This document shows positions 18,716-28,668 of a DNA stretch of 64,000 bases, in pieces; within the stretch, counting starts at the first letter, position 1; every line of letters begins with the position of its first letter. Where the stretch lies: NCBI GenBank assembly GCA_963802745.1, contig CAWDKL010000025.1:1-64000 (forward strand). Reading direction: 5' to 3'. A program made the translations under genes and the position numbers. This stretch comes from JAJPKK01 sp963802745. Its GTDB lineage: Bacteria; Pseudomonadota; Alphaproteobacteria; Rhizobiales; Xanthobacteraceae. The notes beneath the pieces are model-generated. The model did not search any database. It worked only from the letters and a program-made list of their open reading frames with translations, and was not told the DNA's origin.

Positions 18716-19693
18716 TCAGCCGCTGATCCGGATATTGAGTTCCCGGGCGAGCCTTGCGTATTTGGCTGAATCATCGCGCAGCACGCGGCCGAATGCCTCC
18801 GCGCTGCCGCCGACCGGTTCAGTCGCGGTCTGCAGCATGCTGGCGCGGGTCGCGGCGTCGCCGACGGCCTTCCCCATCTCGGCATTGAGATAGGACACCA
18901 CCGCGGCTGGCGTCCCGGCCGGCACGAAGGCGCCGTACCAGGATTCCAGCACCATGCCGCCGAAGCCCGCCTCTTCGAAGGTCGGCACCTCCGGCAGGCT
19001 TTGGGCGCGCGTTTTGGAGGACTGCGCCAGGAACCGCAGCACCCCGGTCCGGTAATGCGGGATCAGCGCGGTCGGCCCCAGAAACCCGACCTGCACATGG
19101 CCCGCGAGGAGATCGTTGATGGCTTGGCCGGCCCCGCGATAGGGCACGTGCTCCAGCCGGATGCCGGCCGTTTTGGCGAACCACTCGCCCAAAATGTGCT
19201 GGTTGGAGCCGACCCCGGAGGTCGCATAGCTCAGGCCCGGCCGCGCCTTGGCGGCCTTGATCAGGTCGTCCACCGATTTTGCCGCAAAGCCGTTGTGGAC
19301 CGCCAGCACCAGCGTCTGCCGCGACAGCTCGATGACCGGCAGAAGATCTTTCACGTAGTCGGTGTTGACGCTGAGCACATGGGGCGCACTCGCCACATTG
19401 TCGTTGGTGACGAGCACCGAATAGCCGTCCGGCGCGCTCTTGGCGGCGGTCTCGATCCCGATCATGCCGCCGGCGCCCAGCTTGTTCTCGATATAGACCT
19501 GCTGGCCGATGGACCGCGAAAGATATTCCCCGGTGAGCCGCGCCACGAAATCGAGCCCGCCCCCCGGCGCCAGCGGCACGATGAAGCGGATCGGCCGGGC
19601 CGGATAATCGAGCGCCATGGCGAAACGGGGCAGGACGCCCGCGGCGGCGCCCGCGAGCGTGTGCATGAGAAAGCGACGGCGCGGAATTTTCAT
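18716..19693 (-). CDS. TTT/Bug-family substrate-binding protein
   Basis: 325 residues. The Tat-like leader is MKIPRRRFLMHTLAGAAAG, followed by YPARPIRFIVPLAPGGGLDF, IENKLGAGG, KSAPDGYSVLV and HVPYRGAGQA. The C-terminus ends ARLARELNIRISG, a slight departure from the usual EKW...ANI. First gene of the operon that continues with a second binding protein and the TPR-CHAT gene. Confidence 0.9.
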   Translation of the reverse strand: MKIPRRRFLMHTLAGAAAGVLPRFAMALDYPARPIRFIVPLAPGGGLDFVARLTGEYLSRSIGQQVYIENKLGAGGMIGIETAAKSAPDGYSVLVTNDNVASAPHVLSVNTDYVKDLLPVIELSRQTLVLAVHNGFAAKSVDDLIKAAKARPGLSYATSGVGSNQHILGEWFAKTAGIRLEHVPYRGAGQAINDLLAGHVQVGFLGPTALIPHYRTGVLRFLAQSSKTRAQSLPEVPTFEEAGFGGMVLESWYGAFVPAGTPAAVVSYLNAEMGKAVGDAATRASMLQTATEPVGGSAEAFGRVLRDDSAKYARLARELNIRISG

Positions 19694-20047
19694 GATGTTA
19701 CCCCGGCGGCGGAACGGGCTGCTCGCACCCCGGCGCCAGTTTCCCGGTTCTGCCTAAGCTCTAGAAATTCTTGTGGATCAAGCCTTTCTAGCCGCGCGAT
19801 CCTCACATAAAACTTCTGCGAACACAACAGATTCTGCGCAAGATTTGCTCAAGAGGCAGCGGATCAAGGTCTCGTAGGACAAGGAATCCGGGCACGGAAC
19901 GATGCCCGATAATCCGGCCTGAACACCCTGACGGAATGCTGACGCCGCGACCGACAGAATAACGGCGGTCGAGGCCCACCTCATAGCCCATGACGCGGGG
20001 GTTACTGGATGCGCCGCTTTCGCGGGGCATGGGTGCGTTTGAAGCGC
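19694..20047. other. Intergenic region, no firm gene
   Basis: 354 bases between divergent contexts. A minus-strand frame at 19778-19984 (68 residues, MRWASTAVILSVAASA...) starts like a signal peptide but has no family match that I recognise. The promoter of the leftward binding-protein/CHAT operon should lie in the 19694-19800 part. Confidence 0.3.
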
Positions 20048-20878
20048 TTAATTCTCGGCGTGTCCCAAGCTCGCCAACGTAACTTCCCCATCGGTAATGT
20101 AGTGGTTGACGTGTCTTGCTGCCAGGGGTTGGCCGGATTGATAGGATTGCACGTCGCCAATCACCCGATTTTTCATCAGCTCCGCGATGATATAATCTCG
20201 TTCGGTATTGGTATCGGAATCAGTTGCATGGGTGATCTGGAATGAAAGTTTTGTCAGCGAAAAACCGGTATCTCTGGTGCCGGCTCCGACCCAAAAAACG
20301 TTTTCGTCCTCCGCCGGCCGGTCGGCGTTGAGCCAAAAGCTGGCGGTCCCCAATGTTTCCTCGGCACGCGCGAAACTCAAGGCCCAAAATCGAATATGAT
20401 GGCGCTTGCGCGGGCTGTTATCGATGGCTTTCTGGAAACCGATGTCTTGGCCGCGTCCGAACAAATAGAGGGTGCTGAATGGCGCGCTCGGATAGGGCGA
20501 GTTGAATACGAAGGCCCGCGCCATGCGCCACGAACTGGCGAGGCCCAACCGGTCGGCCTCGGTCCAGCCGGCGGTCGCGAAGGCGGCGCGGAGCTGGCTC
20601 AGCTTGCCCATGAGCACGATATTGACGGGGTCGCCGGGCAAGCCGTCGCCGGTAATCGTGAAGCTCGGCACACTTTTGCGCTGCAGGATTTTAAGACCCA
20701 TACGAATGGCGCGCGGCAGGACGATATATGCCGCGACCCCATACGTAACCCCCACCGCCAGAATCCATGGCAGCCTGTGGTCGGCAAATCTGAAGATCAC
20801 AAAAACGATCAGCCAGACCGTAAAGATGCCCAGGCCAAGGATCAGCAAGCGCTGTAAAAAGCGTATCACCAATCTCAT
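20048..20878 (-). CDS. LssY C-terminal-domain membrane protein
   Basis: 276 residues. Two N-terminal helices (residues about 8-30 and 36-58) precede a soluble domain with the LssY_C hallmarks: DPVNIVLMGKLSQLRAAFAT followed by AGWTEADRL, LYLFGRGQDIGFQKAI, RHHIRFWAL and FWVGAGTRDTGFSL. The domain is often fused to phosphatase or DedA membrane parts and is linked to envelope or secretion phenotypes; its reaction is unknown. Start at the ATG at 20878. Confidence 0.8.
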   Translation of the reverse strand: MRLVIRFLQRLLILGLGIFTVWLIVFVIFRFADHRLPWILAVGVTYGVAAYIVLPRAIRMGLKILQRKSVPSFTITGDGLPGDPVNIVLMGKLSQLRAAFATAGWTEADRLGLASSWRMARAFVFNSPYPSAPFSTLYLFGRGQDIGFQKAIDNSPRKRHHIRFWALSFARAEETLGTASFWLNADRPAEDENVFWVGAGTRDTGFSLTKLSFQITHATDSDTNTERDYIIAELMKNRVIGDVQSYQSGQPLAARHVNHYITDGEVTLASLGHAEN

Positions 20879-21074
20879 AATCCACCCACCAAGAAACGGC
20901 CCATGTATGTCTCAGAAAGTGAGCCAAAGGGCCGGTTGGCCGGATCCAGCGTGGCTCGTTCGATCGTGCGCCGAACTGCGGCGCCAATATGATGATGGTG
21001 TCGCTTACATGCGTGCCCAGCCTGTTGGTATCGCACCACATTCCGCAGATAGTGCCGGTTCACAGCCGCCGGCG

Positions 21075-22052
21075 TTACTCCGGCCTGATATTGACTGCGC
21101 GGATCACCTTCCCCCATTTCTCGGTATCGTCGGCGAGCAGCTTGCCGTATTCGGCAGGGGTAAGTGCAAGCGGTGTGCCGCCGAGATCGGCAAAGCGCGC
21201 CTTCAGCTTGGCATCGGTCAGCGCGGCGTTGACCTCCCTGTTGAGCTGGTCGATGATCTCGGCCGGCGTTGCTCTTGGTGCGCACATTCCGAGCAAATCG
21301 CCTGCCTCGAAGCCAGGCAGGAATTCGCTCACGGTCGCAACGTCGGGGAGCGCCTCGGTGCGCGCCGTGGTCGTTACGGCCAGTGCGCGCAGCTTCCCGC
21401 TGCGGACATACTCGATCGATCCGGCGATCCCGGTGATGGCCGTCAGGACCTGCCCGCCCATCAGATCGGCCAATGCCGGTCCTGCACCGCGATAAGGCAC
21501 GTGCAGCATATTGACACCAGCCATCATCTTGAACCATTCGCCCGCCAGATGACCGATCGAACCGGTGCCGGCCGATGCCATCGTGATCTTACGCGGATTG
21601 GCCTTGGCATAGGCGATGAGTTCGGGAACGGTTTTGGCGGGTAATGAGGGGTGAGCCAGCATGATTTGCGGTTGCCGAAACAGGCTCGCCACCGGCGCGA
21701 TGTCGCGCAGAAACACGAAGCCAAGCTTGTCGTAGAGCGTCGCGTTGATGGTGCTCGACGGGCCGGCCATCAGCAGCGTATAGCCGTCGGGGGCTGCGTG
21801 CACGACCATATCGGTGGCGATATTGGTGGCGGCGCCCGGCCGATTTTCGATCACGAATGGCTGGCCCATCCGCTCCTGCAGCCATTGTCCGATGAGGCGC
21901 GCGCCGATGTCGCTGGTGCCGCCGGCCGCAAAGCCGACGATGATGCGCACCGGCCGCGACGGATAGGCCTGCGCCCTGGCGGCGAGCGACAGCGCCGGCA
22001 TCGCCACGCCGCCCAGGGCGAGGCGCAGAAATCGGCGGCGGGGACGGTTCAT
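21075..22052 (-). CDS. TTT/Bug-family substrate-binding protein
   Basis: 325 residues with a clear twin-arginine leader (RPRRRFLRLALGG), then YPSRPVRIIVGFAAGGTSDI, VIENRPGAATN, HAAPDGYTLLMAG, HVPYRGAGPA and C-terminal DTEKWGKVIRAVNIRPE. It begins 46 bases after the ornithine-cyclodeaminase-like gene and is probably the last gene of the aconitase/PrpD operon. This makes import of a small carboxylate substrate for that pathway plausible (inference from context). Confidence 0.92.
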   Translation of the reverse strand: MNRPRRRFLRLALGGVAMPALSLAARAQAYPSRPVRIIVGFAAGGTSDIGARLIGQWLQERMGQPFVIENRPGAATNIATDMVVHAAPDGYTLLMAGPSSTINATLYDKLGFVFLRDIAPVASLFRQPQIMLAHPSLPAKTVPELIAYAKANPRKITMASAGTGSIGHLAGEWFKMMAGVNMLHVPYRGAGPALADLMGGQVLTAITGIAGSIEYVRSGKLRALAVTTTARTEALPDVATVSEFLPGFEAGDLLGMCAPRATPAEIIDQLNREVNAALTDAKLKARFADLGGTPLALTPAEYGKLLADDTEKWGKVIRAVNIRPE

Positions 22053-22098
22053 GGCGCCTCACTCCGATGTTACAGCACACGGGGCACCAGCGCGCTGT

Positions 22099-23200
22099 TC
22101 AGTTCTTGATGTCCTGCAAAAACCATTCGGTCGGCAGGATGCGGCCGAGACCCTGCTCTTTCGCCCGACGATACACCACCGCGCCGACTGATGAGAACTG
22201 CAGACCCCAATTTCCGACCGGCCGGTATTGGGTGATTTGGTCAGGGCTGGTACGACCCGGCGCCTTGCCGGAAATCACATCCGCATAGAGCGGACCCGCC
22301 GATTGCGCGACGCGCTTGGGCGAGGCCTTCGGCAGCCGCTTCTGCTGTTCCGGACTGCCGCCGACAAACGCGCCGTGGCTATGGCCGATGCCTTTGCGGA
22401 ACACGGCGTCTTCCGGGATCGGCAGCGCATCGACGCCCTGCCGGACCACCACATCCATGCGCGCGACCGCGTCCGGGCCGAGATCATGCGGTCCGATATT
22501 GACCACATGCATACCGGGCGCGATCCAACCGCCTTCGATCACCGGATTCATGCTGTCCGTGCAGGTCGCCAGAATGTCGGCGCCTTGGACGGCCTCGCGC
22601 GCGCTCCCGACCGGCTCGACGGCGACGTGCAAGCGGTCCGCCATCTCTTTGGCGAATGCTTCGCGGTTTGCCACGGCACGGCTGTAGACCTTGACGGTCT
22701 TGATGTTCCGCACCTCCACGAGCCCTTCCAGCACGGTGCGCGCCATCCCGCCGGAGCCGATGATCCCGACCGCATGCGCATCCTCGCGCGCCAGCAGCCG
22801 TGCGCCCACGGCCGCCGATGCGCCGACGCGCATGTGCTGGAGGTAACCGTCATTGATGATGGCAAGCGGCTCTCCGTTCTGCGTGCTGAACAGCAGCACG
22901 AGCCCGCAATAGGTGCCGGGCTGCATGCAGTATTTGCTCTCTGTCCGCGTGCCGTCCGGGCTTTCCGGCCAGCTGATGATATCCGACTTGAGTCTGCACG
23001 GCCAGAACGCCGTCGCTCGCGCCCTCGACCGAGCCCCAGCGGTAGTAACCGTCCTCGCGATCGCACGGAACGAATATGTCGGTCCGGGGACGCGAAACCG
23101 ACGCGCCCGTGAGCGTGCCCGCAAAGGCGCGCTCCTGCGCTTCGATGCATTCCCGCATGGTCAGCACCTGCTTGACGACATTGTTGTCGATCAGCAGCAT
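22099..23200 (-). CDS. Ornithine cyclodeaminase / mu-crystallin family protein (one frameshift)
   Basis: NAD(P)-binding enzyme related to ornithine cyclodeaminase, ketimine reductase and alanine dehydrogenase. The start is MLLIDNNVVKQVLTMRECIE at 23200. The frame shifts near 22995, after SDGVLAVQ, and resumes as LKSDIISWPESPDGTRTES. The Rossmann motif is VGIIGSGGMARTVLEGLVEV, and TCTDSMNPVIEGGWIAPGMH is the later family motif. Corrected length is about 365, slightly longer than typical. It overlaps the PrpD stop by 10 bases. The true substrate is unlikely to be ornithine, given the operon context. Confidence 0.85.
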
Positions 23201-24570
23201 CGCGCGCCCTCCTCGCGGCCTGCAAGCGCGAGCATCCGGCGCACGCCGTTCCCGTCCAGCTGTTCGAAACGGCGCCCGAGCGCGATGAATTCGTCGATCG
23301 CCGGGGGCGCCAGCGACCCGGCAAGACAGTCCCGCACCTTCACGAAGTGCTCGGCTTCCGAGATCGGCTCCGCGCCCCAGGACCCGCGCGGCCGCTCGCA
23401 GCGCTCGCGGACAACCGTGCCATCGGCAAGCGCGATTGTGAGATCGACGTAACGGCCGGCGTTGTATTCGGTGGTAATGTCCGGCGTCATCGTGACGGCG
23501 ATCTTGCCCAGCAGCGCCTGCATGTCGGGCCGATGCAGGCGCTCGTCCGAAAAACTCGACAGCGTCACCGCGCCGTCGAGCAATGCCGCCGCGAGGGTGT
23601 ATTGCACGCTGAATTTGCCTTCCAGTCCGGACTTGGGATGCGGGCGGTCGCCGGTGCGAACCACGGGCGCCAGCATCCGGACCGTACGGATCGCATCGAC
23701 CGATGGAATGCGCCGCCGCGCCGCCAGCGCGGCGGTGATGCCGTAATGGGTCGTGAACTTGCATGGAAACACTTTTAGCGCAAAGCCCGGATCGACGAGA
23801 CGAAACGGCGGGCCGAAGGACAACAGCATCTCGCGGTCGAAACGGGGCGGCAGGAATATGGCGGCATAGCCGCTCGCGCTGTCGAAAGCCTCCGGGTCAC
23901 CCGTGAAGCCGTTCGCCGCCAGCAGCGCGGATTCGAGACCGAGCGAGGCCGCATAGCCGCAATGGGTGGCCTTGGTCATGGTGCCGGTGTTGCTGGTGAG
24001 GCTGCCGCAGCGCGAGGTCGCGATGCCGATCGCATTGGCGAGCATCGTGGCATCGAGCTTTAGCAGATGGGAAGCCGCGACGGCGGCACCGATCGGCCCC
24101 ACCATGCCGGGCGGATGAAACTTGAAATCGCGCGACTCCACGTGGCCGCAGGCAGCCCGAATCCAGCCCTGGATTTCGATGCCCTTGATGACGGCGGTCA
24201 ACACCTCGCGGCCATCGGCGCCGATCAATTCCGCAAGCGCCAGCACCGGGGCGAGCGCCGGCGACAGCGCGTGCGTTGCGGGCGTCCACATCGGCTCGAA
24301 ATCAAGCACATGCATGGAGGTGGCGTTGAGCAGTGCCGCCGGCACCGCGGCAAGGCGAAAACCGAAGCCCAACGCCGAACATTCCGGCTTCGATCCCTGT
24401 CCGCGCAGATAGTTGGCGAGGATTTTTGGCGCTTCCTCGATGCGGGCGCCGGCGACCGCGACCGCAATCCCGTCAAGGACGAGCTGGCGCGCCTTGGCGA
24501 TGGCCGCCTCACCGACGCTGTCCGCGGTGGTCGCGACGATCTTCTCGCAGAGCCTGCGGGTCACCGTCAC
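23191..24570 (-). CDS. MmgE/PrpD family dehydratase
   Basis: 459 residues, intact, starting with GTG at 24570 inside a GTGA overlap with the aconitase-like gene. The family includes 2-methylcitrate dehydratase and cis-aconitate decarboxylase. Conserved-looking segments: AGARIEEAPKILANYL, MHVLDFEPMWTPATHALSPA (the usual NHALDxDD...HPSA region is altered), GSLTSNTGTMTKATHCGYAA and VFPCKFTTHYGITAAL. The altered active-site neighbourhood argues for a methylcitrate-unrelated substrate, so I do not name it prpD. Confidence 0.88.
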   Translation of the reverse strand: MTVTRRLCEKIVATTADSVGEAAIAKARQLVLDGIAVAVAGARIEEAPKILANYLRGQGSKPECSALGFGFRLAAVPAALLNATSMHVLDFEPMWTPATHALSPALAPVLALAELIGADGREVLTAVIKGIEIQGWIRAACGHVESRDFKFHPPGMVGPIGAAVAASHLLKLDATMLANAIGIATSRCGSLTSNTGTMTKATHCGYAASLGLESALLAANGFTGDPEAFDSASGYAAIFLPPRFDREMLLSFGPPFRLVDPGFALKVFPCKFTTHYGITAALAARRRIPSVDAIRTVRMLAPVVRTGDRPHPKSGLEGKFSVQYTLAAALLDGAVTLSSFSDERLHRPDMQALLGKIAVTMTPDITTEYNAGRYVDLTIALADGTVVRERCERPRGSWGAEPISEAEHFVKVRDCLAGSLAPPAIDEFIALGRRFEQLDGNGVRRMLALAGREEGARCC

Positions 24571-27203
24571 GGGAGCGCCGCCTCCAAGGCAGCCTGAAAC
24601 ATGCCGCCCCGCTGCAGCAGCGCGGCTTCGGCAGCGGAGCGAACATCCGCGATGACGTCAAAGCGGAGTTCCTCGCCGTTCGAGACGGCGCGCCATGACG
24701 CCAATGCGGCCGGCGTGCCGCGATGCCTTCGCCGATGCCCTCGAAACCAAACTCCTCGCTGCCGACAAGTCCCAGCGCCTCAACGCTTTGCTCGGGCGCG
24801 AACAACAGTGGGACCACGCCGACGCCGATCAGGTTGGAGCGATGAATCCGCTCGAACGAGCGCGCAATCACGGCGCGCACGCCGAGCAAAGCGGGCCCTT
24901 TGGCGGCCCAGTCGCGGCTGCTCCCGGCGCCAAAATTGCGCCCGCCGAGCACGATCACCGGAACATTGCGCGCACGATAGCGCACGGCGGCATCGGGGAT
25001 CGTTATCAATTCGCCTTCGGGATATATTTTCGTCCACCATCCCTCGCGGCCGTCGGCCATAAGGTTGCGGATGCGCACGTTGCCGTAGGTGCCACCCATC
25101 ATAACGTGATGATTTCCGCGCCGCGCCGACATAGGAGTTGAAAGCTGCAGGCTTCACGCCGGCCGACTGCAGATACTGTCCGGCGGGACTGTCGGGGGGG
25201 ATTTCGCCGCCGGGCGATATATGATCGGTATTCAGGTTATCCCCGTAGACGCCGAGCACGCGCGCGCCCTCGACACGCTGTGCCGTCGCAAATCCCGCAT
25301 GCTCGGTTGCAAAGAATGGCGGCTCGACGATGTAGGTCGAAGCGGCATCCCAATCGAATAACACGCCGCGCTTAGCCTCAAGCGCCTCCCAGCTCGCCTT
25401 CACCAAGGGACTTGGCTGCGCGCCACTGACGAACACGTCGGACGTGACGCTGCGGCGCACAACGGCATCCACCTCGGCATCGTCCGGCCACAGATCGCGC
25501 AGGAGGACGGGGGCGCCGTCGGCGTCGTTGGCGATCGGGTCGCGGTCGATATCGACCGTCACGCGCCCGGCCAGCGCGAAAGCGACCACCAGCGCGGGCG
25601 AGCAAAGATAATTGGCGCCCACCAGGCGGTGGATGCGCCCGTCGAAATTGCGGTTGCCCGACAGCACGGCCGCAATGGTTCGGCCGTCCTGTTCCACGGC
25701 TTTGACGGCCACGGGCTTGAGCGGCCCGGATTTACCGGCGCACGTCGTGCAGCCATAGCCCACGACGGCAAAACCGAGCGCCTCCAAGGGCGCCAGCAGT
25801 CCGGCGCGGTCGAGATAGGTCGTGACGGCACGCGAACCCGGCGCAAGCGATGTCTTGACCCACGGCGCGGATTGCAAACCGCGCGCGACCGCGGCCTTGG
25901 CGACGAGCCCGGCACGGATCATCCCGTGCGGATTGGCCGTATTGGTGCAGGAGGTGATCGCCGCGATCCCGATGGCGCCTTCGGGAAGTTCGCCGGGTGT
26001 TCGCGGTGTCGCCATGACCGTGCCTTTGTCGCGTTCGCGGAAGCTTGCCGCAACGCCGGACGTATCCTGCCGGATATGCGGCATGCCGGGTCCCGCGATG
26101 CTCCGCCGCACCGTGCCGAGGTCGAGCGCGATCACACGGTCGTAAACCGGATCCGCCGCACCGGCCGTCCGGAACAGGCCCGCGGCGCGCGCATGCGCTT
26201 CCACCAGCGCCACATGCTCGGCCGACCGGCCGGTCATCCGCAGATAGGCGATGGTCTGCGCATCGACCGGCCAGAAGCCGGTCGTCGCCCCATATTCCGG
26301 CGCCATGTTGGCAAGCGTCGCACGGTCCGGGACCGTCAGGGCGGCGGCGGCCGGACCGAAGAACTCGACGCACGCGCCGACCACCGCGGCGGCGCGCAGC
26401 TGTTCGGTCAGCGTCAACGCCACGTCGGTCATGGTGATGCCGTCCGCGAGCGCACCGTCGAGACGGACACCGACGAACTCCGGCTTCGGGAAGATGTAAG
26501 GCTGGCCCAGCACCACCGCTTCGATCTCGATCCCCCCGACCCCCCACCCCAGCACGCCCAAGAGCATTCACCATCGGGGTGTGCGAATCGCCGGCAATGG
26601 TGAAATCCGGAAATGCAACCGGCGGCGTCCGCGACCGATCGACGAGTGTGACGGCGGCGACCTGTTCCAGGTGGATTTGATGGATAATACCGGAGTTGGG
26701 TGGAAATATCGTCAAGCCATCGAACGCCTGCTCGGCCCATTTGAGAAACCGATAGCGCTCGCCGTTGCGCTCGAACTCGCGCTTGAGATTGATCGCTTCG
26801 GCGTCGGGCTGATGCCGCGGCATCGACCTGAAGGGAATGATCGACGACGAGGGTCATCGGCACCGTGGCGTCGATGCGCGCCGGAACGCCCCCCTTCCGC
26901 GCCACCGCCGAGCGCAGCGCCGCCAGGTCCATCAGCACCGGAATCCCCAGAGGAATCCGGAACGACCACGCGCGGCACCCGCAACGGCAGCGCGACCGTA
27001 TCCGGCGCAACGCCGGGATCGGCGAGCGCGTGCAGAACGTCCGCGGTCACGCCCGGCTGGCCGCGATTGCGCAAAAGATTTTCCGCAAGCACCCGCGCCA
27101 CATAGGGCAGCCGCGCATAGGTGTCGGCGCCGAGTGCGGCGCGCACATCATGGAAACCATAGGTTTCGCCGTTAGCTGAAAAGGACGCGTGTGTTTCGTT
27201 CAT
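24567..27203 (-). CDS. Aconitase-family hydratase (AcnA-like), at least five frameshifts
   Basis: Total span of 879 codons equals a full AcnA-type aconitase. Segments in order, over changing frames: MNETHASFSANGETYGFHDV; PVLMDLAALRSAVARKGG; AEAINLKREFERNGERYRFL and FPPNSGIIHQIHLEQV with the GDSHTPM motif; VLGWGVGGIEIEAVVLGQPY; the iron-sulfur cysteines in AITSCTNTANP and GYGCTTCAGKSG; then the swivel domain MMGGTYGNVRIRNLMADG and GAGSSRDWAAKG; C-terminal GGMFQAALEAALP. Shifts fall near 26945, 26830, 26560, 25135 and 24690, several in G/C runs. All catalytic motifs survive, so errors or very recent decay are likely. Stop and the PrpD start overlap as GTGA. Confidence 0.85.
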
Positions 27204-27507
27204 GGCGCGCAGATCACCCGTGACGGCAGTTCGGATCAATGAAAACCTTGGATTGACGCCACGGCATAGCACGTGCCGATGCTAGCGCCGGCACGGCATC
27301 GGCGCAGGGCCGCTTCGGGGACGTGTGCCGCAATTGCGGCTGGATTGGAAGTCCTCGGCGTTCGCTCGACCCGACATGCCGCAGGGCACCATTTTGCTGA
27401 CCGAGCGTGGATTGTTCTGCGCGACGAGAGACGTTTCAGCGACCGCGCTTTGTGGAAAGCGGCAGGCCGATGTATTCATGTAATACGAGGAGACATAGGA
27501 GGTTTCG

Positions 27508-27747
27508 GTGGCGCTCTCGGTGCGCTTGAACCCGGCTCTGGAAGCGCGGGTGGATGAAGAATCAAAACGGCTGGGAATTTCCAAGAGCGAACTGGTGAAG
27601 GACGCGCTGGAGCTTCGGCTCGGGATGAAAAACCCCTACGACCTGCTGCGCCAGGTCAGAAGCGGCACGCCGGCGGGCCATGTGGACCGTTCGGAGCAAA
27701 CCGGCATCGGGTTGAAGGTAAAATTGCGTGCGAAACGTGCTGATTGA
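27508..27747 (+). CDS. Ribbon-helix-helix antitoxin (VapB/CopG-like)
   Basis: 79 residues from a GTG preceded by TAGGAGG. The N-terminal RHH fold is evident: a strand (ALSVRLNPALEARVDEES) followed by the helix-turn-helix RLGISKSELVKDALEL. It overlaps the PIN-domain gene by 20 bases. Expected to bind and neutralise that toxin and to autoregulate the pair. Confidence 0.8.
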   Translation: MALSVRLNPALEARVDEESKRLGISKSELVKDALELRLGMKNPYDLLRQVRSGTPAGHVDRSEQTGIGLKVKLRAKRAD

Positions 27748-28148
27748 CGCCGGGCCACTGATCGCATTGTTCGCCGTGGACGATCGTCATCACAAGCGTG
27801 TCGATACCACGGTGGCGACCCTCGCCGGGGAGGGGCTGCGGCTGGTGACGACTTGGCCGTGTGTGGTCGAGGCCGCCTACCTGCTCGACCCGCCGCACCG
27901 GTTCGAAATGCTCCGCTGGGTCGAACTGGGCGGCGTCCAAGTCTACCCATTCGAGTTCCCACCATTTGAGCGAGATGGTCCGGTGGATGCGACGGTATAT
28001 CGAGGTGGGTAAGCGGGAGATGGACTTCGCGGATGCTTCGCTCTACTGGCTCGCGGCGGAGATCGGGGTCGTGGACATCCTGACGATCGATGTGGCGGAT
28101 TTCAGCCGCTATCGGCTGCCCGACGGGCGGGGGTTCAATGTGGTTTGA
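27728..28148 (+). CDS. PIN-domain toxin (VapC-like), one frameshift
   Basis: Starts with GTG 27728 as MRNVLIDAGPLIALFAVDDR, carrying the first acidic residue (Asp7). The middle shows the conserved Glu of the family in WPCVVEAAYLL. After 27960 the frame changes to one reading MRRYIEVGKREMDFADASLYWL, which has the downstream acidic residues, then IGVVDILTIDVADFSRYRLP. Corrected length of about 139 residues is normal. As written the toxin would be truncated at codon 94 and probably inactive. Confidence 0.75.
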
Positions 28149-28286
28149 CGGCGCCGGCCCGCGCCGGACTCCTCCCCTCTGCGCGCCCGCCAACCGCGCC
28201 GCCGCAAGGTGCATCAGCACCCTTGCGGGCACGCACAAGGGCGGTTAGCCCCAATGCTGTTCACTTAACGTGGGGGGCGCGCGTCC

Positions 28287-28469
28287 CCTCTCCCCGCGGC
28301 GTTCTTCACGCCGTGGGGAGAGGGCTAGGGTGAGGGGCAGGGTCGCGTCCCGACGGCGCGACATCGTCTCTCGTGGCAGCGGTGAATACAGGTGTGCCCC
28401 CGAAGTCCTGGCGGACACCTGCCCCTCACCCTAGCTCTCTCCCCATCGTGAAGAACGATGGGGAGAGAG
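28287..28469. repeat. Compound palindromic repeat (two hairpins inside an inverted repeat)
   Basis: Hairpin one: CCCTCTCCCCGCGGCG, loop TTCTTCA, CGCCGTGGGGAGAGGG (28287-28325). Hairpin two: CTCTCTCCCCATCG, loop TGAAGAA, CGATGGGGAGAGAG (28435-28469). Between them GCTAGGGTGAGGGGCAGG (28324-28341) and its exact reverse complement (28418-28435) pair with each other. The rest of the 520-base gap (28149-28668) has no recognisable gene. Hairpin two recurs at 37972-38006. Confidence 0.8.
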
Positions 28470-28668
28470 GACGCGCGCATCCTCGGGCATGATGGGCCGT
28501 GCGGAAAACGTCAGCTCTGAATTGTCCCGGCGGCCCCGTTAAGATACAGATGTAAGCGCGTGGCCGACAAGACGTGGAAGACGTGACACGCCCGCGACTC
28601 CACGTGGATAGCCCAGCTATACCTGCGGACGATAAGCAGGACCGCCGATTTTGGAGAGGAGACGCTTG

